Below are positions 6,190-12,108 of a stretch of 12,108 bases of DNA, in pieces (position 1 is the stretch's first letter; each line of letters opens with the position of its first letter). The DNA lies in contig JANXSB010000463.1 of assembly GCA_025352865.1 (NCBI GenBank), positions 1 to 12,108 of the forward strand, written 5' to 3'. The translations under genes and the position numbers were made by a program. This DNA is from Chthoniobacter sp. (lineage in GTDB: Bacteria; Verrucomicrobiota; Verrucomicrobiia; Chthoniobacterales; Chthoniobacteraceae). Under the pieces are notes generated by a model, which was given only the letters and a program-made list of their open reading frames with translations, was not told the origin of the DNA and searched no databases.

Positions 6190-7265
6190 CAGCCGACCAG
6201 CTTCACCGTCCGTTTTTCCCGCGCACTCAGCACCGCGCTGTCCACGATCTGTTGCCCGATCCGCGCGATCTCGGGATGCAGCGGCCCGCGCTCGAAAGTC
6301 TCCTCACCGCTCAACACCGCGAGCACGTACTGGATCGGATTTTGGAAAGGCGCATCCACCGCATCCACCGCGATCTCATATCCCTCCGGCCGCTCCGGCG
6401 TCTGCACACGCAGATGCGTGGCGTAGTCGTAAGCGCTGAGCGTCCCGCGCGTCCCGCAGAGCACAAAGCCGCACCGCGGTTGCGGCTGCAAAATCCACGG
6501 GTCCGTGAACGTGCCCCAGCGCGTCTCGATCTTCGACAGCCCGTGCGCGTAGTGGCAGACGGTGACGCTGTGCTCGTCCACAGCCAGCCCCGGCGGCTCG
6601 TCCTTCACGCACGTCACTTCCAGAGGCTTGCGCCCGCCCTGAAACCACGTCCCGATCGTCGCTCCGTAGCCCGCGTAATCGAGCAGTGAACCGCCGCCGC
6701 GCGCCGGGTCGTAAAACCAGCTCGCCGCCTTTTCCTCCGCCGTCGGCTGCGCCTCCACCTTGTCCGCGCGATGAAACAGCGGCCCGCGATTTCCGCCGTA
6801 ATGATGAAAATTCATCAGCTCGCCGATCAGCCCCTCGTCGAGCAGCCGCTTCGTCGTGATGTAGCCGGCCAGCCAGCGCAGCGGCCAGTTGATCGCCAGC
6901 AGCTTCCCCGTCGCGCGCTGCGCCGCGATCATCGCATCCGCCTCCGCGAGCGACGCGGCGAACGGTTTCTCCACCATGATATTCACGCCAAACTCCGCCA
7001 CCCGCTGCGTCCACAGCGCGTGCTCGCCCGTCGCCGGGCAGAGGATCACGAGATCCGGTTTCGTCTTTTCCAAACACGCCCGGTAATCCGTGAAGATCGC
7101 CTCCGCCGGGATGGAAAAAGTCTGCATCGCCGACGCCATGCGCAGCGGCTGCTCATCGCAGATGCCCACCAGCTCCGCGTTCGGATGCTCATGCGCCATC
7201 CGCAGCAGATCCCCCATGTGCATGTGGTCGAAATTGATGCCCGCGATGCGAAAGGGTTTGCTCAT
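6189..7265 (-). CDS. Gfo/Idh/MocA family oxidoreductase (first gene of pair), atypical nucleotide-binding loop
   Basis: A 358-residue paralog of the following gene. I chose the ATG at 7265-7263 (MSKPFRIAGI) because the 19 residues before it in the open frame (arginine-rich, from 7322) do not belong to the Rossmann strand. The conserved lysine is K100 in IMVEKPFAASLAEAD. The normal glycine-rich loop is absent: after the first strand the sequence is IAGINFDHMHMGDLL (7-21), with Asp-His-Met-His where GxGxxG residues are expected. The usual D..GxH signature is replaced by GGSLLDYAGYGA (191-202), so the catalytic histidine seems missing. AGINFDHMHMG occurs, to my memory, in a Gfo/Idh subgroup of unknown function. 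It may act with its coupled partner, as a subunit or a second step, rather than as a standard dehydrogenase. No Shine-Dalgarno precedes the start. Confidence 0.88.
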   Translation of the reverse strand: MSKPFRIAGINFDHMHMGDLLRMAHEHPNAELVGICDEQPLRMASAMQTFSIPAEAIFTDYRACLEKTKPDLVILCPATGEHALWTQRVAEFGVNIMVEKPFAASLAEADAMIAAQRATGKLLAINWPLRWLAGYITTKRLLDEGLIGELMNFHHYGGNRGPLFHRADKVEAQPTAEEKAASWFYDPARGGGSLLDYAGYGATIGTWFQGGRKPLEVTCVKDEPPGLAVDEHSVTVCHYAHGLSKIETRWGTFTDPWILQPQPRCGFVLCGTRGTLSAYDYATHLRVQTPERPEGYEIAVDAVDAPFQNPIQYVLAVLSGEETFERGPLHPEIARIGQQIVDSAVLSAREKRTVKLVG

Positions 7266-7340
7266 AGGGATGCGTGGGATTTTGCGCCGGGCGCGACGTG
7301 TGACGAGCGGAAAGTGGTGCACGCCCCCCAGGCGTTCGGC

Positions 7341-7460
7341 TCACTCGTAGAGAGTCCGCATGCGGAGGACTTTGACAGCGTGTTCGGCATCATAAACCAG
7401 AAACACAAGACGGTGCTGGATGTGGATGCGGCGGGAAACTGCGCCGCGGCCATGCCTCAT
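7341..7460 (-). pseudogene. C-terminal relic of a YoeB/RelE-type toxin
   Basis: A 39-codon minus-strand frame from an ATG at 7460 to TGA at 7341 ends in GAVSRRIHIQHRLVF, LVYDAEHAVKVLRMRTLYE. This lines up with the C-terminal half of Txe/YoeB-type mRNA interferases, whose ends read roughly SRRIxxxHRLVYxV...VKVLRMWTHYE. Full-length members are about 85 residues, so the N-terminal half is gone, cut off where the ABC ATPase gene ends. The conserved C-terminal histidine used in catalysis is Leu here (RTLYE), and no YefM-type antitoxin is next to it. It is therefore read as a dead remnant rather than a small functional gene. The alignment is from memory of the family and should be tested by a profile search. 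Confidence 0.6.
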
Positions 7461-7477
7461 GCAGTGTCTCCTGGTGT

Positions 7478-8173
7478 TCAAGCGTCGCGCGGCGCGACCT
7501 TTTCATCGCTCGCCACGAGGCCGTCGCGGATGCGGATGATGCGCTGCGCGTGCCGCGCGACCTGCTCCTCGTGCGTGACGACGATGAGCGTGTTGCCTTT
7601 GTCCGCGAGGCTTTGGAAGAGCTCGAGGATTTCCTCGCCGGTGCGGGTGTCGAGATTGCCGGTGGGTTCGTCGGCGAGGAGGATGGATGGCTTGTTCACG
7701 AGCGCGCGGGCGACGGCCACGCGCTGGCGCTGGCCGCCGGACATTTCATTGGGCCGGTGGGTCACGCGGTCGGCGAGGCCGACATCGCGCAGGGCGGCGA
7801 GCGCGACCTCGCGGCGCTCGTCGAGCCGCATGCCGGCGTAGATGAGCGGCAGCTCCACGTTGCGCAGCGCGGTGGAGCGCGCGAGCAGGTTGAAGGTCTG
7901 GAAGACGAAGCCGATCTCGCGGTTGCGGATCTCGGCGAGTTCGTTGTCGTCCATCTCGCCGACGCTGTGGCCGTTCAGCTCGTAGGTGCCGGAGGACGGC
8001 GTGTCGAGGCAGCCGAGCAGATTCATCAGCGTGGATTTTCCCGACCCGCTCGGCCCCATGATCGCCACGTATTCGCCGCGCTCGATCGTGAGCGAAACGC
8101 CGCGCAGCGCATGCACGGTCTCGCTGCCCATGTCGTAGTGGCGGCAGATCGCGTCGAGGCGGATGAGGCTCAC
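7478..8173 (-). CDS. MacB/LolD-type ABC exporter ATP-binding subunit
   Basis: A 231-residue ATPase carrying all nucleotide-binding motifs: Walker A GPSGSGKST (40-48), Q-loop Q92 in FVFQTFNLL, signature MSGGQRQRVA (144-153), Walker B ILLADE (164-169) followed by PTGNLD, and switch H201. The FQTFNLLARSTALRNVELPLIYAG stretch is typical of the MacB/LolD/FtsE class that drives type VII (MacB-fold) permeases without transporting the substrate across the inner membrane itself. Translation starts at GTG (8173-8171), overlapping the adaptor stop as GTGA at 8170-8173. In most genomes the permease gene follows directly; here the next thing downstream is a toxin relic and then unrelated oxidoreductases. 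The ATPase itself looks intact. The cargo is unknown. Confidence 0.93.
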   Translation of the reverse strand: MSLIRLDAICRHYDMGSETVHALRGVSLTIERGEYVAIMGPSGSGKSTLMNLLGCLDTPSSGTYELNGHSVGEMDDNELAEIRNREIGFVFQTFNLLARSTALRNVELPLIYAGMRLDERREVALAALRDVGLADRVTHRPNEMSGGQRQRVAVARALVNKPSILLADEPTGNLDTRTGEEILELFQSLADKGNTLIVVTHEEQVARHAQRIIRIRDGLVASDEKVAPRDA

Positions 8174-9453
8174 TTCGGCTCCTTGCCGCTCTTCGCCACG
8201 TCGGCTCCCACCTTCACTTTCTTGCCGTCATCGAGGTCTTTGCTGATCGCCTTGTAACCGCCCGCCACGATCTGCTGCCCCTCGCTCAGCCCCGATACGA
8301 TCTCAAAAAAATCGCTATCACTGATCCCCGTCTTCACCGGCACCTTTTTCACATGGTCGCCCTCCAGCGCGAAGACCACCTCCGCCGGCTTGACCGGCTC
8401 CGCGGCTTTCCCGTCCACAGGTTTTGCCACCACCACCACCCCACCCGCCGGCAGCCGCGTCGTCACGCTCTGGATCGGCACCGCGAGCACGCCTTTGCGC
8501 GACCGCGTCTCGATCTCCGCCGTGACCGACATCCCCGGACGAAACGCCTCGCGATCTTCCACATGAATCTTCACCTCAAACTTCGGTGCCTCCTGCGGCT
8601 GGCTGCTGCTCACCTGCTGGTTCGCCGACGAGCCTTTCGACGCATTCGCAATCGCCGTCACCGTCCCCTTGAACTTCCGATCTTTGAACGCATCCACCTC
8701 CAGCCGCGCCGTCTGCCCCACGGCGATCAGCACCACGTCGATCTCGCCGATGTCCACGCGCGCCTCCATCTCGTCGAGCCGCGCGATCGTCATCATCTCC
8801 GTGCCCATGTTGAAAGACGTGCCCAGCACGCGCTCGCCGAGCTGCGACTTGAGCTTCGTCACCGTGCCGTCGATGGGCGAGCGGATCGTCGTTTTGGAAA
8901 GGTCATCGTTCGCCTTGTCCACGGCGAAGCGCGCCTGATCCGTCTGATTCACCGAATTCTCCAGCCGCAGCCGAGCCACCTCAAAGAGCGTCTTGAACTC
9001 CATCAGCACGCTCGCCGAAATCAGCTTCGCCTTCGCCAGCTCCTCATTGCGTCGGAAATCCGACTCCGCCTTCAGCAGCTCCGCCTCCGCCTGACTCCGG
9101 CTCCCGAGCGCAAACTTATAACTCGCCGCTGCCGAGTTACTCCCCGCCTGATAATTGTCCTGCTTGATCTGCACGAGCAGGTCGCCCTTTTTCACGAGCT
9201 GCCCCTCCACCACCGGCAGCGCGATGATTTCCCCCGCGACCTCCGGGCTGATGACCACCTGCGTCACCGGCTGGATGCGCCCATTCGCCACCACCGTTTC
9301 CGTCACATCGCGCCGCGTCACTTTCTCGATCTGCACCATGGTCACCTCGTCCGTCTTGTGCAGGTAGTGGAACGCGGTCCAGCCTCCGGCCGCGAGCGCG
9401 AGCACCAGCGCGATGATCCACTTCCGGCGATGGCGTTTTTTGGGTCTCGGCAT
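8170..9453 (-). CDS. Periplasmic adaptor (membrane fusion) protein, MacA/HlyD-type efflux subunit
   Basis: A 427-residue protein. The start is set at the ATG at 9453 (MPRPKKRHRRKW): the open frame runs 144 codons further upstream but that part is antisense to the next gene. Residues 1-11 are basic and 12-29 form a single membrane anchor (WIIALVLALAAGGWTAFH), so the rest is periplasmic. Then come a first half-lipoyl segment (50-97, VVANGRIQPVTQVVISPEVAGEI), an alpha-helical hairpin rich in Glu/Lys/Ala (about 105-185), the second half-lipoyl (LSKTTIRSPIDGTVTKL), and beta-barrel and membrane-proximal domains (PGMSVTAEIETR, ...VKTGISDSDFFEIVSGLSEGQQIVAGG). This matches MacA, which bridges the MacB permease and a TolC-like outer-membrane channel. 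A low-complexity Ser/Gln linker sits at 275-286. It is the first gene of the exporter operon, coupled to the ATPase. Confidence 0.92.
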   Translation of the reverse strand: MPRPKKRHRRKWIIALVLALAAGGWTAFHYLHKTDEVTMVQIEKVTRRDVTETVVANGRIQPVTQVVISPEVAGEIIALPVVEGQLVKKGDLLVQIKQDNYQAGSNSAAASYKFALGSRSQAEAELLKAESDFRRNEELAKAKLISASVLMEFKTLFEVARLRLENSVNQTDQARFAVDKANDDLSKTTIRSPIDGTVTKLKSQLGERVLGTSFNMGTEMMTIARLDEMEARVDIGEIDVVLIAVGQTARLEVDAFKDRKFKGTVTAIANASKGSSANQQVSSSQPQEAPKFEVKIHVEDREAFRPGMSVTAEIETRSRKGVLAVPIQSVTTRLPAGGVVVVAKPVDGKAAEPVKPAEVVFALEGDHVKKVPVKTGISDSDFFEIVSGLSEGQQIVAGGYKAISKDLDDGKKVKVGADVAKSGKEPK

Positions 9454-9508
9454 GCGGGTTTGGAGTTGGGGCTGCGGGCGGAGAGGGTGGAAACGTCGGG
9501 AGCATTCC

Positions 9509-9540
9509 AACTTCGCAAACTCCCGCGAACCTTCGCAACT
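9509..9540. repeat. Near-direct 13-base repeat upstream of the adaptor gene
   Basis: On the plus strand AACTTCGCAAACT (9509-9521) is followed by AACCTTCGCAACT (9528-9540), the same element shifted by one inserted and one deleted base. It lies about 55-90 bases upstream of the adaptor start, in the gap between importer and exporter operons. It could be a regulator site or chance in a short gap. Confidence 0.3.
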
Positions 9541-9575
9541 GCGGAATTCGAACGTCGCACCGCTCACGTTCAACG

Positions 9576-9591
9576 GCGGTGTCGCCACCGC
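9576..9591. terminator. Small hairpin after the importer operon, weak terminator candidate
   Basis: GCGGTG at 9576-9581 pairs with CACCGC at 9586-9591 around a four-base loop, 12 bases past the stop codon of the importer ATPase. Read on the minus strand it has a GCGA tetraloop, a stable type. There is no T-tract after it, so it would be at best a partial or Rho-assisted terminator, or an RNA 3'-end stabiliser. Confidence 0.3.
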
Positions 9592-9602
9592 GAAGCGCGC
9601 CT

Positions 9603-10499
9603 TTACTCCACGTCGTCGCCCACGTTGGTCAGCTTGACCATCGGCAGCCTGTCCTCCTCGCCGGTCTCGGTGGGCGGGTGGATGAGTTCTTCGAGCCGGG
9701 CTTTGAGCGAGAGGTATTCGGCGGTGAGAAATTGCGCGGCGCTGCGCGGGCGCGGGACGGGGTTTTCGATGAACTCGACGACGCGGCCGGGGTTCGCGCC
9801 CATGACGACGATGCGGTCGGCGAGGTAGGCGGCTTCCTCGAGGTCGTGGGTGATGAAGAGGATGGTGACATCGACTTTTTTCCAAATCTGCAGCAGGTAG
9901 CTCTGCATCTGGCAGCGCGTTTGCGCGTCGAGCGCGGCGAAGGGCTCGTCCATGATGAGGATGCGCGGCTCATTCGCCAGCGCGCGGGCGATGGCGACGC
10001 GCTGTTTCATGCCGCCGGAAAGTTCGTGCGGATACGCGTGCTCGAATTTTCCGAGCCCCACCATGTCGAGCCATTCACGCGCTTCGCTCTCGGCGGTGGT
10101 CGTGTCCTTGCCGCGCATTTCGAGGCCAAACATCACGTTGGCCCGCACGGTGAGCCACGGGAAAAGGGTGTAGCCTTGGAAGACCATGCCGCGGTCGGGG
10201 CCGGGGCCGGTGACGGCGTGGCCATCGAGCAGCACAGCGCCGCCGGTGGCTTCGTCGAGGCCGGCGACGATGCGGATGAGCGTGGATTTTCCACAGCCCG
10301 ACGGCCCGATGACGCAGATGAATTCGCGCCGGTGGATGTCGAGCGAGACGTTGTCGAAAGCGGTGTGTGTCGCGCCATCGGTGCCGAATTTTTTCTCCAA
10401 ATCCTGGATGCTCAGGATGACGGGCCTCTGCCGGATACGCTCGAAGCGCGCAGCCACGGCGGGCGAAAGCTGCCGGTAATCCGGAATCGCGAGATTCAT
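9603..10499 (-). CDS. ABC importer ATP-binding subunit, nitrate/sulfonate/taurine type
   Basis: A 298-residue ATPase of the NrtD/SsuB/TauB class. Walker A is GPSGCGKST (65-73), Q-loop Q108 in GMVFQGYTLFPWLTVRANV, signature ELSGGMKQRVAIARAL (159-174), Walker B ILIMDEPFAALD with D184/E185, and switch H218 in FITHDLEEA. The FQGYTLFPWLTV and GMKQRVAIARALANEP blocks are characteristic of this importer class. The frame continues upstream to 10832, but the ATG at 10499 (MNLAIPDYR) overlaps the permease stop as ATGA at 10496-10499 and gives the right length. The first 28 residues are an extra N-terminal lead before the first beta-strand, and there is a C-terminal extension of about 40 residues. It energises the permease encoded just upstream in the same operon. 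A hairpin without T-tract follows the stop. Confidence 0.93.
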   Translation of the reverse strand: MNLAIPDYRQLSPAVAARFERIRQRPVILSIQDLEKKFGTDGATHTAFDNVSLDIHRREFICVIGPSGCGKSTLIRIVAGLDEATGGAVLLDGHAVTGPGPDRGMVFQGYTLFPWLTVRANVMFGLEMRGKDTTTAESEAREWLDMVGLGKFEHAYPHELSGGMKQRVAIARALANEPRILIMDEPFAALDAQTRCQMQSYLLQIWKKVDVTILFITHDLEEAAYLADRIVVMGANPGRVVEFIENPVPRPRSAAQFLTAEYLSLKARLEELIHPPTETGEEDRLPMVKLTNVGDDVE

Positions 10500-11512
10500 G
10501 CGGGAATGGGCTTGGGCCGCAGCCGAGACCACAGCGAAGGCCGTCCGCTGGCGGTGCGCGTTTTCCTTTTCCACGGAAATAAAACGGTGCCGAGCCACGC
10601 GAGAATGAGGTCGGTCGAGAAGCCGATGATGCCGATCATCATGATGGCGGCATAGACGTTGTCGAAGTTCCGGTAACGCGCCTGCTGATTGATGAAATAG
10701 GTGATGCCCGACATCGTGCCGACGACTTCCGCCACGATGAGATAAGTCCACGCCCAGCCGAGCAGGATGCGCATGTCGGTATAAATGTCGGTGATCGACG
10801 CGGGGATGATGACGCGCCGCACGAGCCGCCAACGGGATGCGCCGAGCGTCTGCGCGGCTTCGATGAGCGCGGGATCGACCTTGCGCACGGTGTTGCCGAT
10901 GACGAGCACCTGCTGGAAAAATGTGCCGATGAAAATGATGGCGATCTTCGGCCCGTCATCGATCCCGAGGATCGCGACGCACAACGCGCCGAACGCTGGC
11001 GCGGGCAGGTAGCGAAAGAACTCGATGAACGGCTCCTGCAAGCGCGAGAAGAACCGATACGACCCGCACAGAATTCCCAGCGGCACGCCGACGAGCGACG
11101 ACAGCACGAAGCCCCAGAAAATCGTGCGGATGCTGTGCCCGAGCGACTCGTGGAGCCACGGCTCATTCGGCAGCCGCGGCTCGGTGGTGAAGGCGGTGTA
11201 AAAAGCGCGCGCGACTTCGTGCGGCGCGGGCAGGTAGAGCGGGTTGACGCGATGGCCTTCGGGCGGCGTGGTGCCGGCGGCGCGCGTCTTCGCCAGTTCG
11301 CGGTCGAAGTCCGCGCGCGGCACATCCATATCCTCGGCGAAGTAATCCACATCGCCCTGCGCGGTGATGCGGACGAGCGGATGCCACAGCCACGGCACGT
11401 AGCTGACCGCGCTCCAAAGCACCACCGGCGCGAGGAACGACAACAGCGTGAGAAGGAGCCGCCGCTTTCGCGGCAGCTCCATTTTCAAGCCCAGCCAGTC
11501 GCGATGCGCCAT
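10496..11512 (-). CDS. ABC importer permease, nitrate/sulfonate/taurine type, with periplasmic insertion
   Basis: A 338-residue inner-membrane subunit. TM1 is about 19-39 (LLLTLLSFLAPVVLWSAVSY). The six-helix core follows YLPAPHEVARAF (93-104, equivalent to the FLPSP-EV motif after TM1 in SsuC/TauC), with helices near 128-150, 171-184, 188-206, 250-267 and 287-312. The cytoplasmic EAA loop that docks on the ATPase is EAAQTLGASRWRLVRRVIIP (218-237). Between TM1 and YLPAP lies an extra stretch of about 45 residues (47-91: ITAQGDVDYFAEDMDVPRAD and onward) that ordinary SsuC/TauC proteins lack. The family is usually about 250-280 residues, so the added length is mostly here and in a basic C-terminal tail. 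An internal start at M11 (11482) is possible. Only 12 bases separate it from the binding-protein gene; its stop overlaps the ATPase start. Confidence 0.9.
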   Translation of the reverse strand: MAHRDWLGLKMELPRKRRLLLTLLSFLAPVVLWSAVSYVPWLWHPLVRITAQGDVDYFAEDMDVPRADFDRELAKTRAAGTTPPEGHRVNPLYLPAPHEVARAFYTAFTTEPRLPNEPWLHESLGHSIRTIFWGFVLSSLVGVPLGILCGSYRFFSRLQEPFIEFFRYLPAPAFGALCVAILGIDDGPKIAIIFIGTFFQQVLVIGNTVRKVDPALIEAAQTLGASRWRLVRRVIIPASITDIYTDMRILLGWAWTYLIVAEVVGTMSGITYFINQQARYRNFDNVYAAIMMIGIIGFSTDLILAWLGTVLFPWKRKTRTASGRPSLWSRLRPKPIPA

Positions 11513-11524
11513 CCGAGCGCGCCG

Positions 11525-12108
11525 CTATTTCAAGCCGGCGACGATGCTCGGGACGAGGTAGTTCTCCGGCTTCTGCGAAACTTTATAGACCTTGTTATCG
11601 AGGTTGAATTTGTTGCCGACCGTCATCGAGCCATAGACGGAATCAAGCCCGTCACCCTTTTTGTAGGCTGCCTGCGCCTCGGCGAGCGTGAGGAAATGCG
11701 TGCCGGGAATGTTCTTCGCGTAGTCCGCCGCATCCGCGCCGACTTTCGCCGCCATGATCTTAATCGCGTCGTCCGCCGTCTTCGGGTCTTTGAGGTAATC
11801 GACGCACTTGTAGTAAATGGCGACGACCTTTTCCCAATCGGCCTTGTGCTTCGCGAAGCTGATCGGATTCACCGCGAGCGTGTCGTAGATCAAGCCTTTC
11901 GCATCGGCGCTGGTGAATAGCGCCTTCGATCCGGGCACCTGCTTCAACGCTTGGCCGGACACCGGATACCACGCGCCGACCGCCGCCACTTTGCCGCTCG
12001 CGAGCACTTGCGGCGTGTCGTTGGTCGGCGTCTTCACGAGCGTCACGTCGCCCGGCTTCATGCCGTTCGCCTCGAGTCCTTTCAGCAGCAGCAGATGCTC
12101 GACGAGCG
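11525..12108 (-). CDS. ABC importer substrate-binding protein, NrtA/SsuA/TauA-like, N-terminus outside window
   Basis: The minus-strand frame is open from base 12108 to the TAG at 11525, giving about 194 residues, the C-terminal lobe of a periplasmic binding protein; the signal peptide and N-lobe lie beyond the right edge. The internal Met at 12061 is not the start, because sensible sequence (LVEHLLLLKGLEANG) precedes it. Recognisable blocks are LVKTPTNDTPQVLASGKVAA, VGAWYPVSGQAL and NPISFAKHKADWEKVVAIYY, the pattern of the NrtA/SsuA/TauA (NMT1-like) binding-protein fold, where a WxP or WYP segment lines the ligand site. It is followed directly by the matching permease and ATPase, the standard importer order. 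Ligand could be nitrate, a sulfonate, taurine or another small anion; sequence alone does not decide. No sulfonate mono-oxygenase or nitrate reductase gene is nearby. Confidence 0.88.
   Translation of the reverse strand, partial: LVEHLLLLKGLEANGMKPGDVTLVKTPTNDTPQVLASGKVAAVGAWYPVSGQALKQVPGSKALFTSADAKGLIYDTLAVNPISFAKHKADWEKVVAIYYKCVDYLKDPKTADDAIKIMAAKVGADAADYAKNIPGTHFLTLAEAQAAYKKGDGLDSVYGSMTVGNKFNLDNKVYKVSQKPENYLVPSIVAGLK

Noticed and set aside
7262..7453. Minus-strand 63-codon frame in the gap between ATPase and oxidoreductase
   Set aside because: No family resemblance and it overlaps the oxidoreductase start; the toxin relic lies in another frame and explains this stretch better.
8353..9828. 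Long plus-strand open frame (491 codons) across the adaptor gene
   Set aside because: Dominated by Arg, His and Leu with no domain; the opposite strand has a full membrane fusion protein.
9454..9885. N-terminal extension of the adaptor frame
   Set aside because: Reads as proline/arginine/histidine-rich antisense sequence; the basic leader and membrane anchor start at 9453.
9579..10655. Long plus-strand open frame (358 codons) opposite the importer ATPase
   Set aside because: Mirror-frame shadow of a complete ABC ATPase; composition Asp/Glu/Gly/Val-rich without motifs.
1..12108. CRISPR array, tRNA, rRNA, intact insertion sequence or prophage genes
   Set aside because: No regularly spaced direct repeats, no cloverleaf with a CCA-type acceptor, no transposase or integrase motifs, and no phage structural genes were found on either strand.

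Overview
The window is GC-rich, densely packed, and almost all of its genes lie on the minus strand. The best taxonomic clue is the plus-strand pseudopilin at 4391-5080. It has the length, the RFYQYADP and FRFLQDGSTNLSP motifs and the QIDPVSG...RP ending that I recall from Verru_Chthon cassette protein D, a family largely confined to Verrucomicrobiota. The organism is therefore most likely a verrucomicrobial bacterium. Few starts have a Shine-Dalgarno sequence; most downstream genes start by overlapping the previous stop codon (ATGA, GTGA or TGATG).

Layout from left to right (most genes read right to left). 1-854: 3' truncated proline racemase / 4-hydroxyproline epimerase family gene with both catalytic cysteines. 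854-1542: a Phd/YefM antitoxin plus PIN-domain (VapC-like) toxin pair, whose toxin stop overlaps the epimerase start, with a tandem 9-bp repeat just upstream as a likely operator. 1663-3069: class-III PLP aminotransferase with a C-terminal extension like that of HpnO-type enzymes. 3131-4204: YhaM-like OB-fold plus HD-domain 3'-5' exoribonuclease. 4205-4390: divergent intergenic region with two adjacent perfect inverted repeats and a candidate promoter. 4391-5080: the pseudopilin, whose stop codon shares a CTAG with the converging next gene. 5077-7265: two translationally coupled Gfo/Idh/MocA oxidoreductases. 7341-7460: relic of a YoeB/RelE-type toxin. 7478-9453: MacA-like periplasmic adaptor and MacB/LolD-type ATPase, with no permease gene beside them. 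9603-12108: a nitrate/sulfonate/taurine-type ABC importer (ATPase, permease with an unusual periplasmic insertion, and partial substrate-binding protein).

How the genes work together. Three operon-like modules are clear: the importer (binding protein to permease to ATPase), the exporter fragment (adaptor to ATPase), and the oxidoreductase pair, which probably acts on a sugar or polyol that I cannot identify. The toxin-antitoxin pair seems to be transcribed together with the epimerase. I see no CRISPR array, tRNA, rRNA, intact insertion sequence or phage module, and no clearly new multi-gene system. The points most worth a second look are the toxin relic at the spot where the exporter permease should be, the paired hairpins between two divergent genes, the orphan cassette D pseudopilin, and the permease insertion. 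No stretch over 300 bases lacks a gene.
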